Part shown: positions 29,674-39,424 of the stretch, one piece after another
How the letters are laid out: each line of letters opens with the position of its first letter
Numbering within the stretch: the stretch's first letter is position 1
From: Novosphingobium sp. ZN18A2
GTDB lineage: Bacteria > Pseudomonadota > Alphaproteobacteria > Sphingomonadales > Sphingomonadaceae
Reading direction: 5' to 3'
Assembly (NCBI RefSeq): GCF_036784765.1
Contig: NZ_CP136651.1
Span: forward strand, 1,488,001 to 1,552,000
Length of the DNA: 64,000 nt
Translations under genes and position numbers: made by a program
The notes under the pieces: generated by a model
Seen by the model: only the letters and a program-made list of their open reading frames with translations
Database searches by the model: none
Told to the model about the DNA's origin: nothing

Positions 29674-29693
29674 TACGATCGATCCGAATCGTA
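29674..29693. promoter_or_regulatory. inverted repeat upstream of the VWA TadG gene
   Basis: TACGAT and ATCGTA flank an 8-nt spacer in the 94-nt gap between two Tad sub-operons, about 60 nt before the TadG start. It could be an operator or a weak terminator for the upstream TadE gene. No T-run follows on the minus strand. Confidence 0.35.
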
Positions 29694-29707
29694 CATTTCC
29701 GCGGGCT

Positions 29708-30148
29708 TCACGCCGAAGGAACGTAAAGATCCTTGTGGAAGCTGAGCGTGATGCCGTTAACGTCGAAGAACTGCAGGAAGTCGGCGGACTTGTATTCCAG
29801 GTCCAGCGTCACCTTGTCCGCGCCCGTGATGGCTGATGTGCCCGTCGTCGAATTGACGCTGAGGAACGCGGTGTCGAGATAATAGGGCTTGCTGGCTGCA
29901 ATCGACACCGCGGTATCCTGAATGTCCGATTGGCTTACCGGCGCGCCCTTTTGATGCTGGACCACCACATAGCGCGAAAGGTCGTCCCCTACCGAACGCA
30001 GCGCGTTGTAGTTCTGGATCAGCACGGCAACCTGGAACACGCCGAACAGCATGGCCAGGAAGGCGGGGCCGATCAGCGCGAATTCCACCAGCGTCGAACC
30101 GCTCTGATTGCGGGCGAGCCGCTTCAGGAAGGGGATTGTCCGGGTCAT
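29708..30148 (-). CDS. TadE-like pilus assembly protein
   Basis: A 146-residue TadE protein. A basic start is followed by SGSTLVEFALIGPAFLAMLFGV, the typical Glu-containing helix (about residues 16-37). The periplasmic remainder is small and mostly beta-type. Its start overlaps the stop of the upstream TadE gene by ATGA (30145-30148). It ends the first sub-operon; a 94-nt gap with an inverted repeat follows. Confidence 0.87.
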   Translation of the reverse strand: MTRTIPFLKRLARNQSGSTLVEFALIGPAFLAMLFGVFQVAVLIQNYNALRSVGDDLSRYVVVQHQKGAPVSQSDIQDTAVSIAASKPYYLDTAFLSVNSTTGTSAITGADKVTLDLEYKSADFLQFFDVNGITLSFHKDLYVPSA

Positions 30149-30615
30149 GCTACCTGCGATGTCCTTGTAACGTCATAGGTAATGTCGTGACCGACGCCGA
30201 ATTCAGTCCACATCGGTTTGTACGTGTCAGTGATGGTCACCTGGAGGTAGGTCGAAACCTCCTCGCCCGTGGTGCAGGTGGACGAACTGTCAAGCAGCGT
30301 GGGATCGTCGCCGCAGCGGTATTTCTTCAATACCGTGATCTGGTCGGCTGGCAGCTTGCTGGATTGCACCAGCACGTCCTTGATCTGGTTGACGTCGGTC
30401 GTCGCGCCCGAACCTGCCGCAAGCGCGATGGCCGTCGCTTCGCCGATGGCGCTTTGCAGAAAGGTCTGCCGTGCAAACATGCGCCCGGTGTCGAAGACGC
30501 CCAGCGAAATCACCACCAGAACGGGCATGACGATCGCGGTTTCGATCACCATCGTACCGGCGATGCTGCTCCGCAGGCGCGCGGACAGCGATTTGAGGGT
30601 CTGTTTCATGGTCAT
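30145..30615 (-). CDS. TadE-like pilus assembly protein
   Basis: A 156-residue TadE-type protein with SSIAGTMVIETAIVMPVLVV (about residues 16-35) as the signature helix. A periplasmic part contains two Cys residues (YRCGDD, SSTCTTG) that could form a disulfide. ATG 30615 overlaps the stop of the upstream TadG-like gene (ATGA); ATG 30609 is a second option. A longer upstream frame is antisense-like and is rejected. Confidence 0.85.
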   Translation of the reverse strand: MTMKQTLKSLSARLRSSIAGTMVIETAIVMPVLVVISLGVFDTGRMFARQTFLQSAIGEATAIALAAGSGATTDVNQIKDVLVQSSKLPADQITVLKKYRCGDDPTLLDSSSTCTTGEEVSTYLQVTITDTYKPMWTEFGVGHDITYDVTRTSQVA

Positions 30616-31925
30616 GCCACCAACTTCACTTCGCCGGGTGCGTAGCCAACGCCGTCGGTCTGGTCTGCGGTGCACAGCGTCTGCAACCAGGCGCCGCCCT
30701 GAACGGTAATCGTCTTGGCGGTGATCTGCAGGCACTGGCTGCTGACATAGGAATTGCCGCTGACCGTAACGTCGCCGGACGGCAGGTAGATGTTGCCTTC
30801 GATCATCGACGTCGCGTTGCCATTGATGACGTGGCCGGGCGATCCGGGATTGTTGTTGCGGTCCTCGTAAACGAGAATCCCGGAATAATCCTTTGAATAG
30901 CTGCTTGGATATGCCGGGGTCATCGCTTCGAAGTCGCCCGCCTGGATCGGTGAGAGGCTGATCGTGTTGGAGGTGGTGCCCTGGCCGCCCAGCTTTATCG
31001 TGGCGCCGTTCTTCAGAACGAACATCACGCCCTTTCCGGTAACATCATAATTCGCGCTCATGTCGAGCACGCCGCCGTCGATCACGTAGATTCCAGCGGC
31101 CAGACTGGTCGTGCATTTGACGACCAGTGACGAATAGGTGCCCTGCACCAGATTCGCCTGCTGCGTCTTCCTGCCGCCTTTGTTGACGTTGTTGCAGGAA
31201 TAGTTCTGCGTGGGACCGTTGGTTTCCGGCGTGGAGAGATCTCCGAACGGATCTGTCAGACCCTGAACGTGTTCGCTGACCACGCTCTGCAACTCCGAGG
31301 GCACATCCGCGGTGCCGCATGTGGCAATCGAATCCGTTTCGACCGTTGCGCTGTCGGCAATCTGCACGGCTCCGTCCGAACAGGACAGCGCAGCCAGGCC
31401 GCATTGTGCCTTCACCGTCGCATTGCCGCCGATCGAAAGCGTGGTGCCGCCCTGCTTGATCGTGCGGATGCAGGCGTTGTAGGCCTTGCCCGGCGTAAAC
31501 GCCGCCTGTGCCGCGGCCCTGAGAAGAAGCGGCTGGTTGGTCAACATGCCGCTGAACGGCAACATCTTCGAGATCGAGGCGCTGACGATGACGGAGTTGT
31601 TGGTGTCACCGGCATAGTCGGCCAACGCAATCGTGGGGGCAGAGGCCATGTTCTGCGTGATTTGCAGGTTGGCGTCGTATTCCTGAAGTGCGCGCTGCGT
31701 ATATGTGGTGCTGGCCTTGTCTTTCGACAGGCTATAGGCACCGGCCAGCGCGGCCTGGTCAACCGCGTGCTGCAGTTCCTGCTTCCACATGTAATATTGC
31801 GCGGTATCCACCGCAAATCCGGCACCGCCGATCAGCGCGGGCATACCCATCGCTATGATAAGGGTGGCATTGCCGCTGGTATTCGCGGCAAGGTTTCGTG
31901 CCAGCTTTCCAAGCTTTATCAACAT
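30612..31925 (-). CDS. TadG-like pilus assembly protein (no VWA domain seen)
   Basis: A 437-residue protein. The N-terminus has the Tad helix SGNATLIIAMGMPALIGGAGFAVD (about residues 15-39), then the conserved AQYYMWKQELQHAVDQAALAGAYSL. A beta-rich, Gly/Thr/Ser-rich exported domain follows (about 140-437), with cysteines and repeated short strands resembling a beta-helix (SIGGNATVKAQCGL, DVTVSGNSYVSSQ). It is the first gene of the cluster, 125 nt from the divergent gene at 32.05 kb, so the cluster promoter should lie in that gap. A surface-exposed role is inferred. Confidence 0.82.
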   Translation of the reverse strand: MLIKLGKLARNLAANTSGNATLIIAMGMPALIGGAGFAVDTAQYYMWKQELQHAVDQAALAGAYSLSKDKASTTYTQRALQEYDANLQITQNMASAPTIALADYAGDTNNSVIVSASISKMLPFSGMLTNQPLLLRAAAQAAFTPGKAYNACIRTIKQGGTTLSIGGNATVKAQCGLAALSCSDGAVQIADSATVETDSIATCGTADVPSELQSVVSEHVQGLTDPFGDLSTPETNGPTQNYSCNNVNKGGRKTQQANLVQGTYSSLVVKCTTSLAAGIYVIDGGVLDMSANYDVTGKGVMFVLKNGATIKLGGQGTTSNTISLSPIQAGDFEAMTPAYPSSYSKDYSGILVYEDRNNNPGSPGHVINGNATSMIEGNIYLPSGDVTVSGNSYVSSQCLQITAKTITVQGGAWLQTLCTADQTDGVGYAPGEVKLVA

Positions 31926-32050
31926 TGAGAAAGTGTCCCGTTACAGCATGCACCTCGTCGATCGTCGGAGGGTTTACGGGGGGTGTGGTAACGGGAATCT
32001 GTAAGTTTACGGTTAATGAATTGGTCAGCGCTTAAAAAGCTCGCAAGACG

Positions 32051-32641
32051 ATGGATGAACAGCTGAAATCCCTGCAAAACGCGGTTCCGCTGGACCCGCT
32101 GCAACGCTTCGCGCTTGCCTATTGCCCCGCGCGTGCGCGGGATCACTGGCGCGGGCTGTTCGCGTTGGAAACGCGCCTTGCCGATGCGGCGCGCGCGGGA
32201 CGCGAACCGATCGCCGTGCAGATGCGCCTCGCTTGGTGGCGCGACCGTTTCGCCTCCCCGGCGAGGACGTGGCCAGCCGGCGAGCCGCTGCTTGCCCTGC
32301 TTGAGGCGTGGGAGCGTGAGCGCGCCGCGCTCGGCTTGCTGGTTGACGGCTGGGAGGCGGCCAGCGTGGGTGAAGACGGCGGCGCGGAATTGCGCGCGGC
32401 ACGTGTCGAGGCGATGGTCGCGCTGGCACGCCTGCTGGATTGCGAGGACGAGGATGCGGTGCGCGCAGCGGCAAAAGGCTGGACAGAGCCGGGCAGGGGG
32501 GAAGCGTTGCCGGTCCTGCCGCGCGTCATGCGTCCGCTTGCGGTGCTGCGCGGCCTTGCCGTGAGAGAGGCGCGCGCGGGCAAGCGGCGGCCGTTCGGCG
32601 ATCTGTTTGCCGGTATGCGCATCGGGCTGACCGGGCGCTGA
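32051..32641 (+). CDS. squalene/phytoene synthase family-like protein (short)
   Basis: A 196-residue helical protein. Its LQRFALAYCPARARDHWRGLFALETRLAD opening and QMRLAWWRD segment (about residues 57-65) resemble the short isoprenoid-synthase-like proteins related to NDUFAF6. The aspartate-rich DxxxD motifs of active squalene or phytoene synthases are not evident, so catalysis is doubtful. It ends RPFGDLFAGMRIGLTGR, as many such proteins do. It is divergent from the Tad cluster and 75 nt before the EF-hand gene. Confidence 0.7.
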   Translation: MDEQLKSLQNAVPLDPLQRFALAYCPARARDHWRGLFALETRLADAARAGREPIAVQMRLAWWRDRFASPARTWPAGEPLLALLEAWERERAALGLLVDGWEAASVGEDGGAELRAARVEAMVALARLLDCEDEDAVRAAAKGWTEPGRGEALPVLPRVMRPLAVLRGLAVREARAGKRRPFGDLFAGMRIGLTGR

Positions 32642-32716
32642 TCGCTCCATCACGGAGGCGGTTGCCGTTCCGGTGGCTGCACGGGTCCGGTATGTTCCCG
32701 GCAAGGTAACCAGGGG

Positions 32717-33202
32717 ATGCCGTTTGTGAATCGCAGCCTGCTCGGCGCGCTTGTTGCCCTGCTGATGGTGGCGGCAGGAACGTTCTGGTGGCAGGGGCGT
32801 GCTGCCGTCGAAACCGGTGCCCCGCCGCCCGATCTTTCGTCGGCTGCCGCGCTGAACGGGCAAGCGACCGATCCCGGCGCGCTGCCGAAAGCGGACGTTT
32901 CGGGGATGGAAGGGCCGGAACCGCCGGTGGCGCGTAAGGCGACGCGGGAAGAGCGACGCTTCAACCGTTATGACCGAGATGCCGACGGGCGCATCACCCG
33001 CAACGAGATGTTGGCCACCCGCACCGCTGCGTTCCGCAAACTCGATGTCGACGGCAACAACCTGCTGACGTTCGAGGAATGGGCGGCCTCCACCTCGGAC
33101 CGCTTCAAAAAGGCCGACGCAAATGGCGACAACTGGTTGAGCCGCAAGGAGTTTGCCACCACGCGGCCGAAGCGCAAGCCGAAGCCCCGATGCAAGTGCT
33201 AG
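32717..33202 (+). CDS. membrane-anchored EF-hand protein
   Basis: A 161-residue protein with an N-terminal hydrophobic segment (LLGALVALLMVAAGTFWW, about residues 7-24), a signal anchor or signal peptide. A Pro/Ala-rich linker precedes three EF-hand loops: DRDADGRITRNE, DVDGNNLLTFEE and DANGDNWLSRKE (about residues 90-155). Each has Asp/Asn/Gly/Glu at calcium-binding positions. The C-terminus is basic. It is presumably a periplasmic calcium-binding protein of unknown partner. Confidence 0.85.
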   Translation: MPFVNRSLLGALVALLMVAAGTFWWQGRAAVETGAPPPDLSSAAALNGQATDPGALPKADVSGMEGPEPPVARKATREERRFNRYDRDADGRITRNEMLATRTAAFRKLDVDGNNLLTFEEWAASTSDRFKKADANGDNWLSRKEFATTRPKRKPKPRCKC

Positions 33203-33233
33203 GACCGGTGCAAGTGCCAGGCGGCGTGTCGCC

Positions 33234-34595
33234 TTATGCGGAAACCTCTGCCAGCCAAGGCGCGATGTCCGCCTTGGCGCGCGCAGTGTAGGCTTCCTTG
33301 CGCTGCTTTTTCTTCACGCTTTCGTCAACCGGCGGGAACAGACCGAAATTGACGTTCATCGGCTGATAGCTCTCCGCTTCCGCATCGCCGGTGATGTGGG
33401 CCAGCAGCGCGCCCAGCGCGGAGGTGCGCGGCGGCGGCGTCCATTGTCGGCCCGAAAGCTCGGCTGCGGACATAAGCCCGGTCATCAATCCCACGGCGGC
33501 GCTCTCGACATAGCCTTCGCAGCCGGTGATTTGCCCGGCAAAGCGGATGTGCGGCGCGCCTTTCAGACGTAGCTGGCGGTCAAGCAGCATGGGCGAATTG
33601 AGGAACGTGTTGCGATGCAGCCCGCCCAGCCGTGCGAACTCTGCGTTCTGCAAGCCCGGAATGGTGCGGAACAGCCGCACCTGTTCGGCGTGCTTCAGCT
33701 TGGTCTGGAAGCCCACCATGTTCCAAAGCGTGCCCAGCTTGTTGTCCTGCCGCAGTTGCACCACGGCATAGGGCCATCGCCCGTTCGGATGTTCGGGCGT
33801 CGCCCAGTGCGGGTTGTCCAGCCCCACGGGCTTCATCGGGCCAAAGCGCAGCGTATCCTCGCCCCGCGCGGCCATAACCTCGATCGGCATGCACCCTTCG
33901 AAATAGGGCGTGTCGGCTTCCCACTCGCGAAACTCGGTCTTCTCGCCGTCAAGCAGCCCCTGACGGAAGGCGAGATAGTCGTCCTTCGTCATCGGGCAAT
34001 TGATGTAATCCTTCCCGTCACCGCCCGCGGGGCCAATCTTGTCCCAGCGGCTGGCCATCCAGCACACGTCCATGTCTATGCTTTCGCGATAGACGATGGG
34101 CGCGATGGCGTCGAAGAAGGCCAGGCTTGCCGCGCCGGTTGCCGCGCCGATACTGGCGGCAAGCGATTGCGCGGTAAGCGGCCCTGTGGCGACGATGGTC
34201 AGCCCCGCCTGCGGCAGCGCGTCCACCCGTTCCCGCACGATATCGAGGTTGGGAAGGGTGGACAGGGCCTTTTCGACCGCGCCCGAAAACACGTCTCGGT
34301 CCACCGCCAGCGCCGATCCCGCCGGAACGCGCGCCGCATTCGCCGCTTCCATGACCAACGATCCGCAACCGCGCATTTCGTGATGCAGCAGGCCGACGGC
34401 GTTCTTTTCGTCGTCGTCCGAACGGAACGAGTTGGAGCAGACGAGTTCGGCCAGCCCCGCGCCCTGGTGCGCGGGCGTGGTATCGCCGCCGCCGCGCATT
34501 TCGGACAGCTTTACGCGGAAGCCGCGCCGGGCGAGTTGCCACGCCGCTTCACTTCCCGCCAGGCCGCCGCCGATGATGTGGATATCGTGGGTCAT
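33234..34595 (-). CDS. trmFO: methylenetetrahydrofolate-tRNA-(uracil-5-)-methyltransferase
   Basis: A 453-residue FAD protein that methylates U54 of tRNA using methylenetetrahydrofolate. The N-terminal FAD motif [16 protein letters not shown] is at residues 7-22. [20 protein letters not shown] (about 52-71) holds the conserved Cys, and [19 protein letters not shown] lies near residue 363. ATG 34595 gives the normal length. The frame runs on upstream through an 18-bp tandem repeat, but that extension shows no conserved sequence. This is the usual replacement for S-adenosylmethionine-dependent TrmA. Confidence 0.95.
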   Translation of the reverse strand: MTHDIHIIGGGLAGSEAAWQLARRGFRVKLSEMRGGGDTTPAHQGAGLAELVCSNSFRSDDDEKNAVGLLHHEMRGCGSLVMEAANAARVPAGSALAVDRDVFSGAVEKALSTLPNLDIVRERVDALPQAGLTIVATGPLTAQSLAASIGAATGAASLAFFDAIAPIVYRESIDMDVCWMASRWDKIGPAGGDGKDYINCPMTKDDYLAFRQGLLDGEKTEFREWEADTPYFEGCMPIEVMAARGEDTLRFGPMKPVGLDNPHWATPEHPNGRWPYAVVQLRQDNKLGTLWNMVGFQTKLKHAEQVRLFRTIPGLQNAEFARLGGLHRNTFLNSPMLLDRQLRLKGAPHIRFAGQITGCEGYVESAAVGLMTGLMSAAELSGRQWTPPPRTSALGALLAHITGDAEAESYQPMNVNFGLFPPVDESVKKKQRKEAYTARAKADIAPWLAEVSA

Positions 34596-34633
34596 TCGCG
34601 GCCCTCTAACCATTGCCTTGGCATACGGACAAC

Positions 34634-34675
34634 CCCATTGGTTCAACTTGGCCCATTGGTTCAACTTTGCCCAAT
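34634..34675. repeat. 18-bp tandem repeat, two copies plus a partial third
   Basis: CCCATTGGTTCAACTTGG (34634-34651) is repeated at 34652-34669 with the end changed to TG, and CCCAAT follows. It fills much of the 111-nt gap between divergent trmFO and the YhhN gene, where promoters should lie. The unit is a multiple of three, so it also reads in frame with trmFO as repeated WAKLNQ, but I take it as non-coding. Confidence 0.85.
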
Positions 34676-34706
34676 AGTCGGGCTGGATGAAGGAGAGACC
34701 GCGCCT

Positions 34707-35375
34707 ATGCCGCATCGCGCCCTTGCAGAACGCAGGCCATGGTTGCTTGCCAGCCTGTTTTTCGGCGTCACCTTCTGGTTCGTCTCGCAATCGGCAATGC
34801 CGGGGATTTACCAGATCGCGTGGAAGGGCGCGGGCGTGGCCATGCTTGCGGGCTATGCCTGGGCGCACCACCCCTCACGCGATGCGCACCTGCTGGCCAT
34901 CGTGATGGCGCTTTCGGCAATCGGCGACATGGCGCTGGAAGTCAGGCCGGAAGCGGGAGTGGGCGCGTTCTTCCTTTCGCACCTTGCCGCGATCGCACTT
35001 TATGCACGGCACAGGCGCGTGGAAACGAGTGGCAGCCAGAAGGCGCTGGCGGTGCTGCTGCTGGTGGTGGTGCCGTTGCTTGGATACATACTTCCGGTGG
35101 ATCGCGGTTCGGCGAACACCGTCGCGTTTTATGCACTGGCGCTGGCGGGGATGGCGGGCATGGCATGGACCAGCAGCTTTCCGCGCTATCGCGTGGGGCT
35201 GGGCGCGCTGATGTTCGTGGCAAGCGATCTGCTGATCTTCGCGAAACTCGGCCCGCTGGCCGATGCGCGGTTGCTGACCTGGCCGATCTGGCCGCTCTAT
35301 TATTTCGGCCAGTTCCTGATCGCCACCGGTGTGATCGGCGCTTTGCGCAAGGCGGGCGAATTCAGCGCAGAATAA
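34707..35375 (+). CDS. YhhN/TMEM86 family membrane protein (lysoplasmalogenase-like)
   Basis: A 222-residue integral membrane protein with about seven to eight hydrophobic helices. It shows the family features: an [11 protein letters not shown] segment near residue 72 with conserved Gly-Asp, a [12 protein letters not shown] helix, and the [14 protein letters not shown] end. Eukaryotic TMEM86 members cleave lysoplasmalogens, and bacterial relatives have similar activity. ATG 34707 is preceded by AAGGAGAG at ideal spacing; upstream in-frame sequence is antisense to trmFO. Confidence 0.88.
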   Translation: MPHRALAERRPWLLASLFFGVTFWFVSQSAMPGIYQIAWKGAGVAMLAGYAWAHHPSRDAHLLAIVMALSAIGDMALEVRPEAGVGAFFLSHLAAIALYARHRRVETSGSQKALAVLLLVVVPLLGYILPVDRGSANTVAFYALALAGMAGMAWTSSFPRYRVGLGALMFVASDLLIFAKLGPLADARLLTWPIWPLYYFGQFLIATGVIGALRKAGEFSAE

Positions 35376-35472
35376 GGACGGGGCGGACCGAAACGTGCAC
35401 GTGTTGCGAAGCGCTGATTTCAGCCGCGAAGGCCAGGAAATATCAAGGCAAATGCAACCCGGCGCGTGCCTG

Positions 35473-35829
35473 TTATCCAGCGGGTGGAAGGATGATCTCG
35501 CCCGCGTCGTCATAGCGCAGCGGGCCATAGGCGATCACCGCGGAAAGCGGCAAGGCCGCATAAATGTGCGGGAAAAGCGCGCCCCCGCGCGATACTTCCC
35601 ATTTCACCGCTTGGCCCAGCACGGGCAGGTCAACCGCGACTAGGTGCAGGTTTTCCTGCCCGGCGAAGTGTTTCCCGATCGTTCCGGCAAGCTGGTCTTC
35701 GGTGGACAGGTGGATGAACCCGTCTGCCAGGTCGACGGGCGCGCCCTTGAAAACGCCCTCGTGTTCAAGCGTGTCCATCTGGTCTGCGGTCAGCACTTTC
35801 CAGGCAACAGTCGGGTGCGGTCTGGTCAT
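35473..35829 (-). CDS. DUF952 family protein
   Basis: A 118-residue protein. The VAWKVLTADQMDTLEHEGVF start and the DLADGFIHLSTEDQLAGTI core (about residues 34-52) are characteristic of DUF952. Its fold has been compared with ADP-ribosyltransferases, but function is unknown. The start codon overlaps the stop of the upstream dioxygenase gene (ATGA), making it the last member of a gyrA-tauD-DUF952 run. Confidence 0.88.
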   Translation of the reverse strand: MTRPHPTVAWKVLTADQMDTLEHEGVFKGAPVDLADGFIHLSTEDQLAGTIGKHFAGQENLHLVAVDLPVLGQAVKWEVSRGGALFPHIYAALPLSAVIAYGPLRYDDAGEIILPPAG

Positions 35830-36665
35830 GGCGATGCGGCTATCGTTGTGCGGTGGAGTTCGCGCCGGTGGCCTTCATAGCCGCCGGTCGCGCAGTGGAG
35901 AACGGATCGGTTGTCCCACATCAGCAGCATATCGGGCTCCCACTTGTGGCGATAGACGAAGCGTTCGCTGCCCTGCCATTCCTGCAAGTCTTTCAAGAGC
36001 GCGATGGCATCGCCCTGCGCCTTCCCTTCGATGCCGATGATATAGCCAAGCGTGGAAAAGAACCCGCGCCGCCCGGTTTCGGGATGTGCGGGAACAAGCG
36101 GATGCGTCCGCGCTTCCATCGCCGCGTCACCGGGGCGGATGTCCATGCTGCGCCCCTTGTCCCTATCGCCGTATGTGCCGTCTGGCGCATAGGCGAGGCG
36201 GGCCGAATGGATTGCCACCAGTTCGCCCAGATCGGCCTTGCGCGCATCGGAAAGGGCATCCCATGCGGCATGCTGGTTCGCGAACAGCGTATCTCCGCCT
36301 TCTGGCGGTATGTCTATCGCCAGAAGGCAGGTGCCGGCCGGCGGACGTGCCTGAAAGCTCCAGTCCGAATGCCAGTTCTCCGCAAAGATCGGGCTCGTCT
36401 CGTCTGCCTCCCGGCGAATCGCGGCGATGTGCGCCCGTCCGGGAATCGGAGCAAAGAACGGATCCTCGCCAAAGCCGCCGAACGCCAGCGTAAAGCGTTC
36501 AAGCGCGTCGTCGTCCATCGTCTGGCCGGGGAAGGCGAGAACGTGGTGCGCAAGCCACGCCTTGCGGATTTCGGCAACCGTTCCGGGATCGAGCGGCGCG
36601 GCAAGGTCGACGCCGGTTACGCGCGCTCCGCACGCCGCCCCCGACGGTTCGACCCTGATCGCCAT
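35826..36665 (-). CDS. TauD/TfdA-family 2-oxoglutarate-dependent dioxygenase
   Basis: A 279-residue non-heme iron dioxygenase. The facial triad is visible as His and Asp in NWHSDWSFQ (about residues 97-105) and a distal His in SVLHCATGGYEGH (about 255). The 2-oxoglutarate-binding Arg lies in RRELHRTTI at the C-terminus. It probably hydroxylates a small acid such as a sulfonate or aryloxy acid; the substrate is not predictable. It overlaps gyrA by one base (TGATG), an odd partner for a replication gene. Confidence 0.9.
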   Translation of the reverse strand: MAIRVEPSGAACGARVTGVDLAAPLDPGTVAEIRKAWLAHHVLAFPGQTMDDDALERFTLAFGGFGEDPFFAPIPGRAHIAAIRREADETSPIFAENWHSDWSFQARPPAGTCLLAIDIPPEGGDTLFANQHAAWDALSDARKADLGELVAIHSARLAYAPDGTYGDRDKGRSMDIRPGDAAMEARTHPLVPAHPETGRRGFFSTLGYIIGIEGKAQGDAIALLKDLQEWQGSERFVYRHKWEPDMLLMWDNRSVLHCATGGYEGHRRELHRTTIAASP

Positions 36666-39424
36666 CAGTCTTCGCCGCCGCTTTCGGGTGGTTGCTCGCC
36701 AGCCTGCGGCTGGTCCGGCGTCGCCACTTCGTCGGCTTCCACCTCGTCCGCGGTTTCCTCGGCAAGGCGCACCGCGCTGACCACCTTTTCGCCGTCGGCC
36801 ACGTTGAACAGCCGAACGCCTGCAGAACCGCGCCCGATCACGCGCAGCGATTCGAGCGGCAGGCGGATCAGCTTGGCCTGATCGGTCACAAGCATCAGTT
36901 GTTCGGCCTGCGTGGCCGGGAAGCTGGCGACGACAGGGCCGTTGCGGTCGATGTTGTCGATGTTGGTGATGCCCTGGCCGCCGCGTCCGGTGCGGCGGTA
37001 TTCATAGGCTGACGAGAGCTTGCCGTATCCGTTCGCGCAAACCGTAAGGATGAACTGTTCGCGCCCGGCGAGGAGCGCGAACCGTTCCTGGTCCGCCATC
37101 TCGCCTTCCTTTTCGGGCTTCCACGGGGCGAAGCGCAGATATTCCTCGCGCTCTTCCTGGTCACGCATACCGCCGCGATGGAGGATGGAGAGAGAGATTA
37201 CTTCGTCGTCGCCCTTCAGTGTCATGCCGCGCACACCGGTTGAGGTGCGGCTGGTGAACTCGCGCACGTCGTCGCCCGCGAAGCGGATTGCCTTGCCGTT
37301 GCGCGTTGCCAGCAGCACGTCGTCCGTCGCTTCCAGCAGAGCGACGCCGATCAGGCGGTCTTCGCTGTCTTCTTCGAACTTCATCGCATACTTGCCGTTC
37401 GACGGGATGTTGGCGAAGGCGTCCATTGAGTTGCGGCGCACGCTGCCTTTGGCGGTGGCGAAAACGACGCTCAATGCGCCCCATTCATCCTCGTCTTCCG
37501 GCAGCGGCAGCACCGTGGCAATCGTCTCGCCCTGGTCGAGCGCGGGAAGCATGTTCACCACCGGCCGACCGCGCGTGGCGGCGCCGCCTTCGGGCAGGCG
37601 CCACACTTTCATGCGATAAACCTTGCCGGCCGTGGAGAAGAACAGCACCGGCGTGTGGGTGGAGGCAACGAACATCGTCGCCACCGCGTCCTCGTCTTTC
37701 GTGGCCATCCCGGCACGGCCCTTGCCGCCCCGGTTCTGCGCGCGGAAGGTGGAAAGCGCGGTGCGCTTTATATATCCGTCGAGCGTGATGGTGACGACCA
37801 TGTCCTCACGCTCGATAAGGTCTTCGTCCTCGATGCCGTCGGCCGCGGGCGCGATTTCGGACAGGCGCGGCGTGGCGAAAAGTTCGCGCACTTCGGCCAG
37901 TTCCTGCTTCATCACCGCGTAGAGCTTCTGGCGGTCAGCAAGGATTTCAAGGTACTCGCGGATCGCGGCGGCCAGGCCTTCCAACTCGTCACCGATCTCG
38001 TCCCGGCCCAGCGCGGTCAACCGGTGGAGCCGCAGGTCGAGGATCGCGCGGACCTGCGTTTCCGACAGGCGATAGACGCCGCCTTCCTGCTCCTCGTTCA
38101 ACTCGATCGCTTCGACGAGGCGGATATATTGCGCGATCTCGCCCACCGGCCATTCGCGTTCGAGCAGGCGTTCGCGCGCGATGGCAGGGTTGGCCGATCC
38201 GCGAATGATCGCCACCACCTCGTCAAGGTTGGTTACCGCGATCACCAGGCCCAACAAGATGTGCGCCCGGTCGCGCGCCTTGTTCAGTTCGAACTTGGTG
38301 CGCCGCGTGATCACTTCCTCACGGAAGTGAACGAAGCTTTCGATGATGTCCTTCAGGCCAAGGACTTCGGGCCGCCCGCCGCGGATCGCCAGCATGTTTG
38401 CCGGGAAGTTCGATTGCGCGGGCGTGTTGCGCCACAACTGGTTGAGCACGACTTCGGGCGTTGCATCGCGCTTCAGGTCGACAACCACGCGCACGCCTTC
38501 GCGGTTCGATTCGTCGCGGATGTCGGCGATGCCTTCGATCCGCTTGTCCTTGGCAGCCTCGGCGATCTTTTCGACGAGGCCCGACTTGCCCACCTGATAG
38601 GGAATGGAGGTCAGCACGATGGAGCGGCGATCGCCCCGGCCTTCCTCGATCACATGGCGCGCGCGCATGATGATGGAGCCGCGGCCCTCGCTATAGGCCT
38701 TGCGCGCGCCGGACTGGCCCAGGATCAGCGGTGCTGTGGGGAAATCCGGTCCGGGGATGATCTCCATCAGCTCTTCAAGGCTGATCAGCGGGTTTTCGAT
38801 CCAGGCCAGGCAACCGTCGATCACTTCGCCCAGGTTGTGCGGCGGAATGTTGGTGGCCATGCCCACCGCGATGCCGCCCGCGCCGTTGACCAGCAGGTTG
38901 GGAAAACGCGCGGGAAGCACCGTCGGCTCCGCGCGCGAACCATCATAGTTGTCGGCAAAATCGACGGTATCCTTGTCGAGATCGTCGAGAAGGTAGTTGG
39001 CGGCCTTTGCCAGACGCGCTTCGGTATAGCGCATCGAGGCCGGCGGATCGGGGTCCATCGAGCCGAAGTTGCCCTGGCCATCGACCAGCGGCAGGCGCAT
39101 CGACCACGGCTGCGTCATTCGCGCGAGCGCGTCGTAGATCGCAGCGTCGCCGTGCGGGTGATAGTTGCCCATCACGTCGCCCACGATCTTGGCGCTCTTG
39201 CGATAGGGCCGCCCGGCGACGAAGCCGCCTTCCTGGCTGGCGAACAGGATCCTGCGGTGGACCGGCTTCAAACCGTCGCGCACGTCGGGCAGCGCGCGGC
39301 TCACGATCACGCTCATCGCGTAATCGAGATAGCTGGTCTTCATCTCGTCGACGATGTCGATCCGCTGGATTTCAGGGTCTCCGCCCGGTGCGGGAGGATC
39401 GATGATGTCGGTGTCGTCGCTCAC
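36665..39424 (-). CDS. gyrA: DNA gyrase subunit A
   Basis: A 919-residue topoisomerase II subunit, longer than the E. coli protein. The N-terminal breakage-reunion domain has the catalytic Tyr133 in ASMRYTE. Six beta-propeller blades follow. The GyrA-box [10 protein letters not shown] is near residue 570, and the tail is acidic. The start is GTG 39424. At the quinolone-determining region the sequence [10 protein letters not shown] has Ala94 where E. coli has Ser83, while Asp98 matches Asp87; Ala there is common in alphaproteobacteria. Confidence 0.97.
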   Translation of the reverse strand: MSDDTDIIDPPAPGGDPEIQRIDIVDEMKTSYLDYAMSVIVSRALPDVRDGLKPVHRRILFASQEGGFVAGRPYRKSAKIVGDVMGNYHPHGDAAIYDALARMTQPWSMRLPLVDGQGNFGSMDPDPPASMRYTEARLAKAANYLLDDLDKDTVDFADNYDGSRAEPTVLPARFPNLLVNGAGGIAVGMATNIPPHNLGEVIDGCLAWIENPLISLEELMEIIPGPDFPTAPLILGQSGARKAYSEGRGSIIMRARHVIEEGRGDRRSIVLTSIPYQVGKSGLVEKIAEAAKDKRIEGIADIRDESNREGVRVVVDLKRDATPEVVLNQLWRNTPAQSNFPANMLAIRGGRPEVLGLKDIIESFVHFREEVITRRTKFELNKARDRAHILLGLVIAVTNLDEVVAIIRGSANPAIARERLLEREWPVGEIAQYIRLVEAIELNEEQEGGVYRLSETQVRAILDLRLHRLTALGRDEIGDELEGLAAAIREYLEILADRQKLYAVMKQELAEVRELFATPRLSEIAPAADGIEDEDLIEREDMVVTITLDGYIKRTALSTFRAQNRGGKGRAGMATKDEDAVATMFVASTHTPVLFFSTAGKVYRMKVWRLPEGGAATRGRPVVNMLPALDQGETIATVLPLPEDEDEWGALSVVFATAKGSVRRNSMDAFANIPSNGKYAMKFEEDSEDRLIGVALLEATDDVLLATRNGKAIRFAGDDVREFTSRTSTGVRGMTLKGDDEVISLSILHRGGMRDQEEREEYLRFAPWKPEKEGEMADQERFALLAGREQFILTVCANGYGKLSSAYEYRRTGRGGQGITNIDNIDRNGPVVASFPATQAEQLMLVTDQAKLIRLPLESLRVIGRGSAGVRLFNVADGEKVVSAVRLAEETADEVEADEVATPDQPQAGEQPPESGGED

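Noticed and set aside
34634..34675. Short repeats as a CRISPR array
   Set aside because: Units are directly adjacent without spacers, only two copies, and no cas genes.
34596..34871. N-terminal extension of trmFO through the 18-bp repeat
   Set aside because: It would add residues before the FAD-binding strand that always starts near residue 5, and has repeat-derived sequence.
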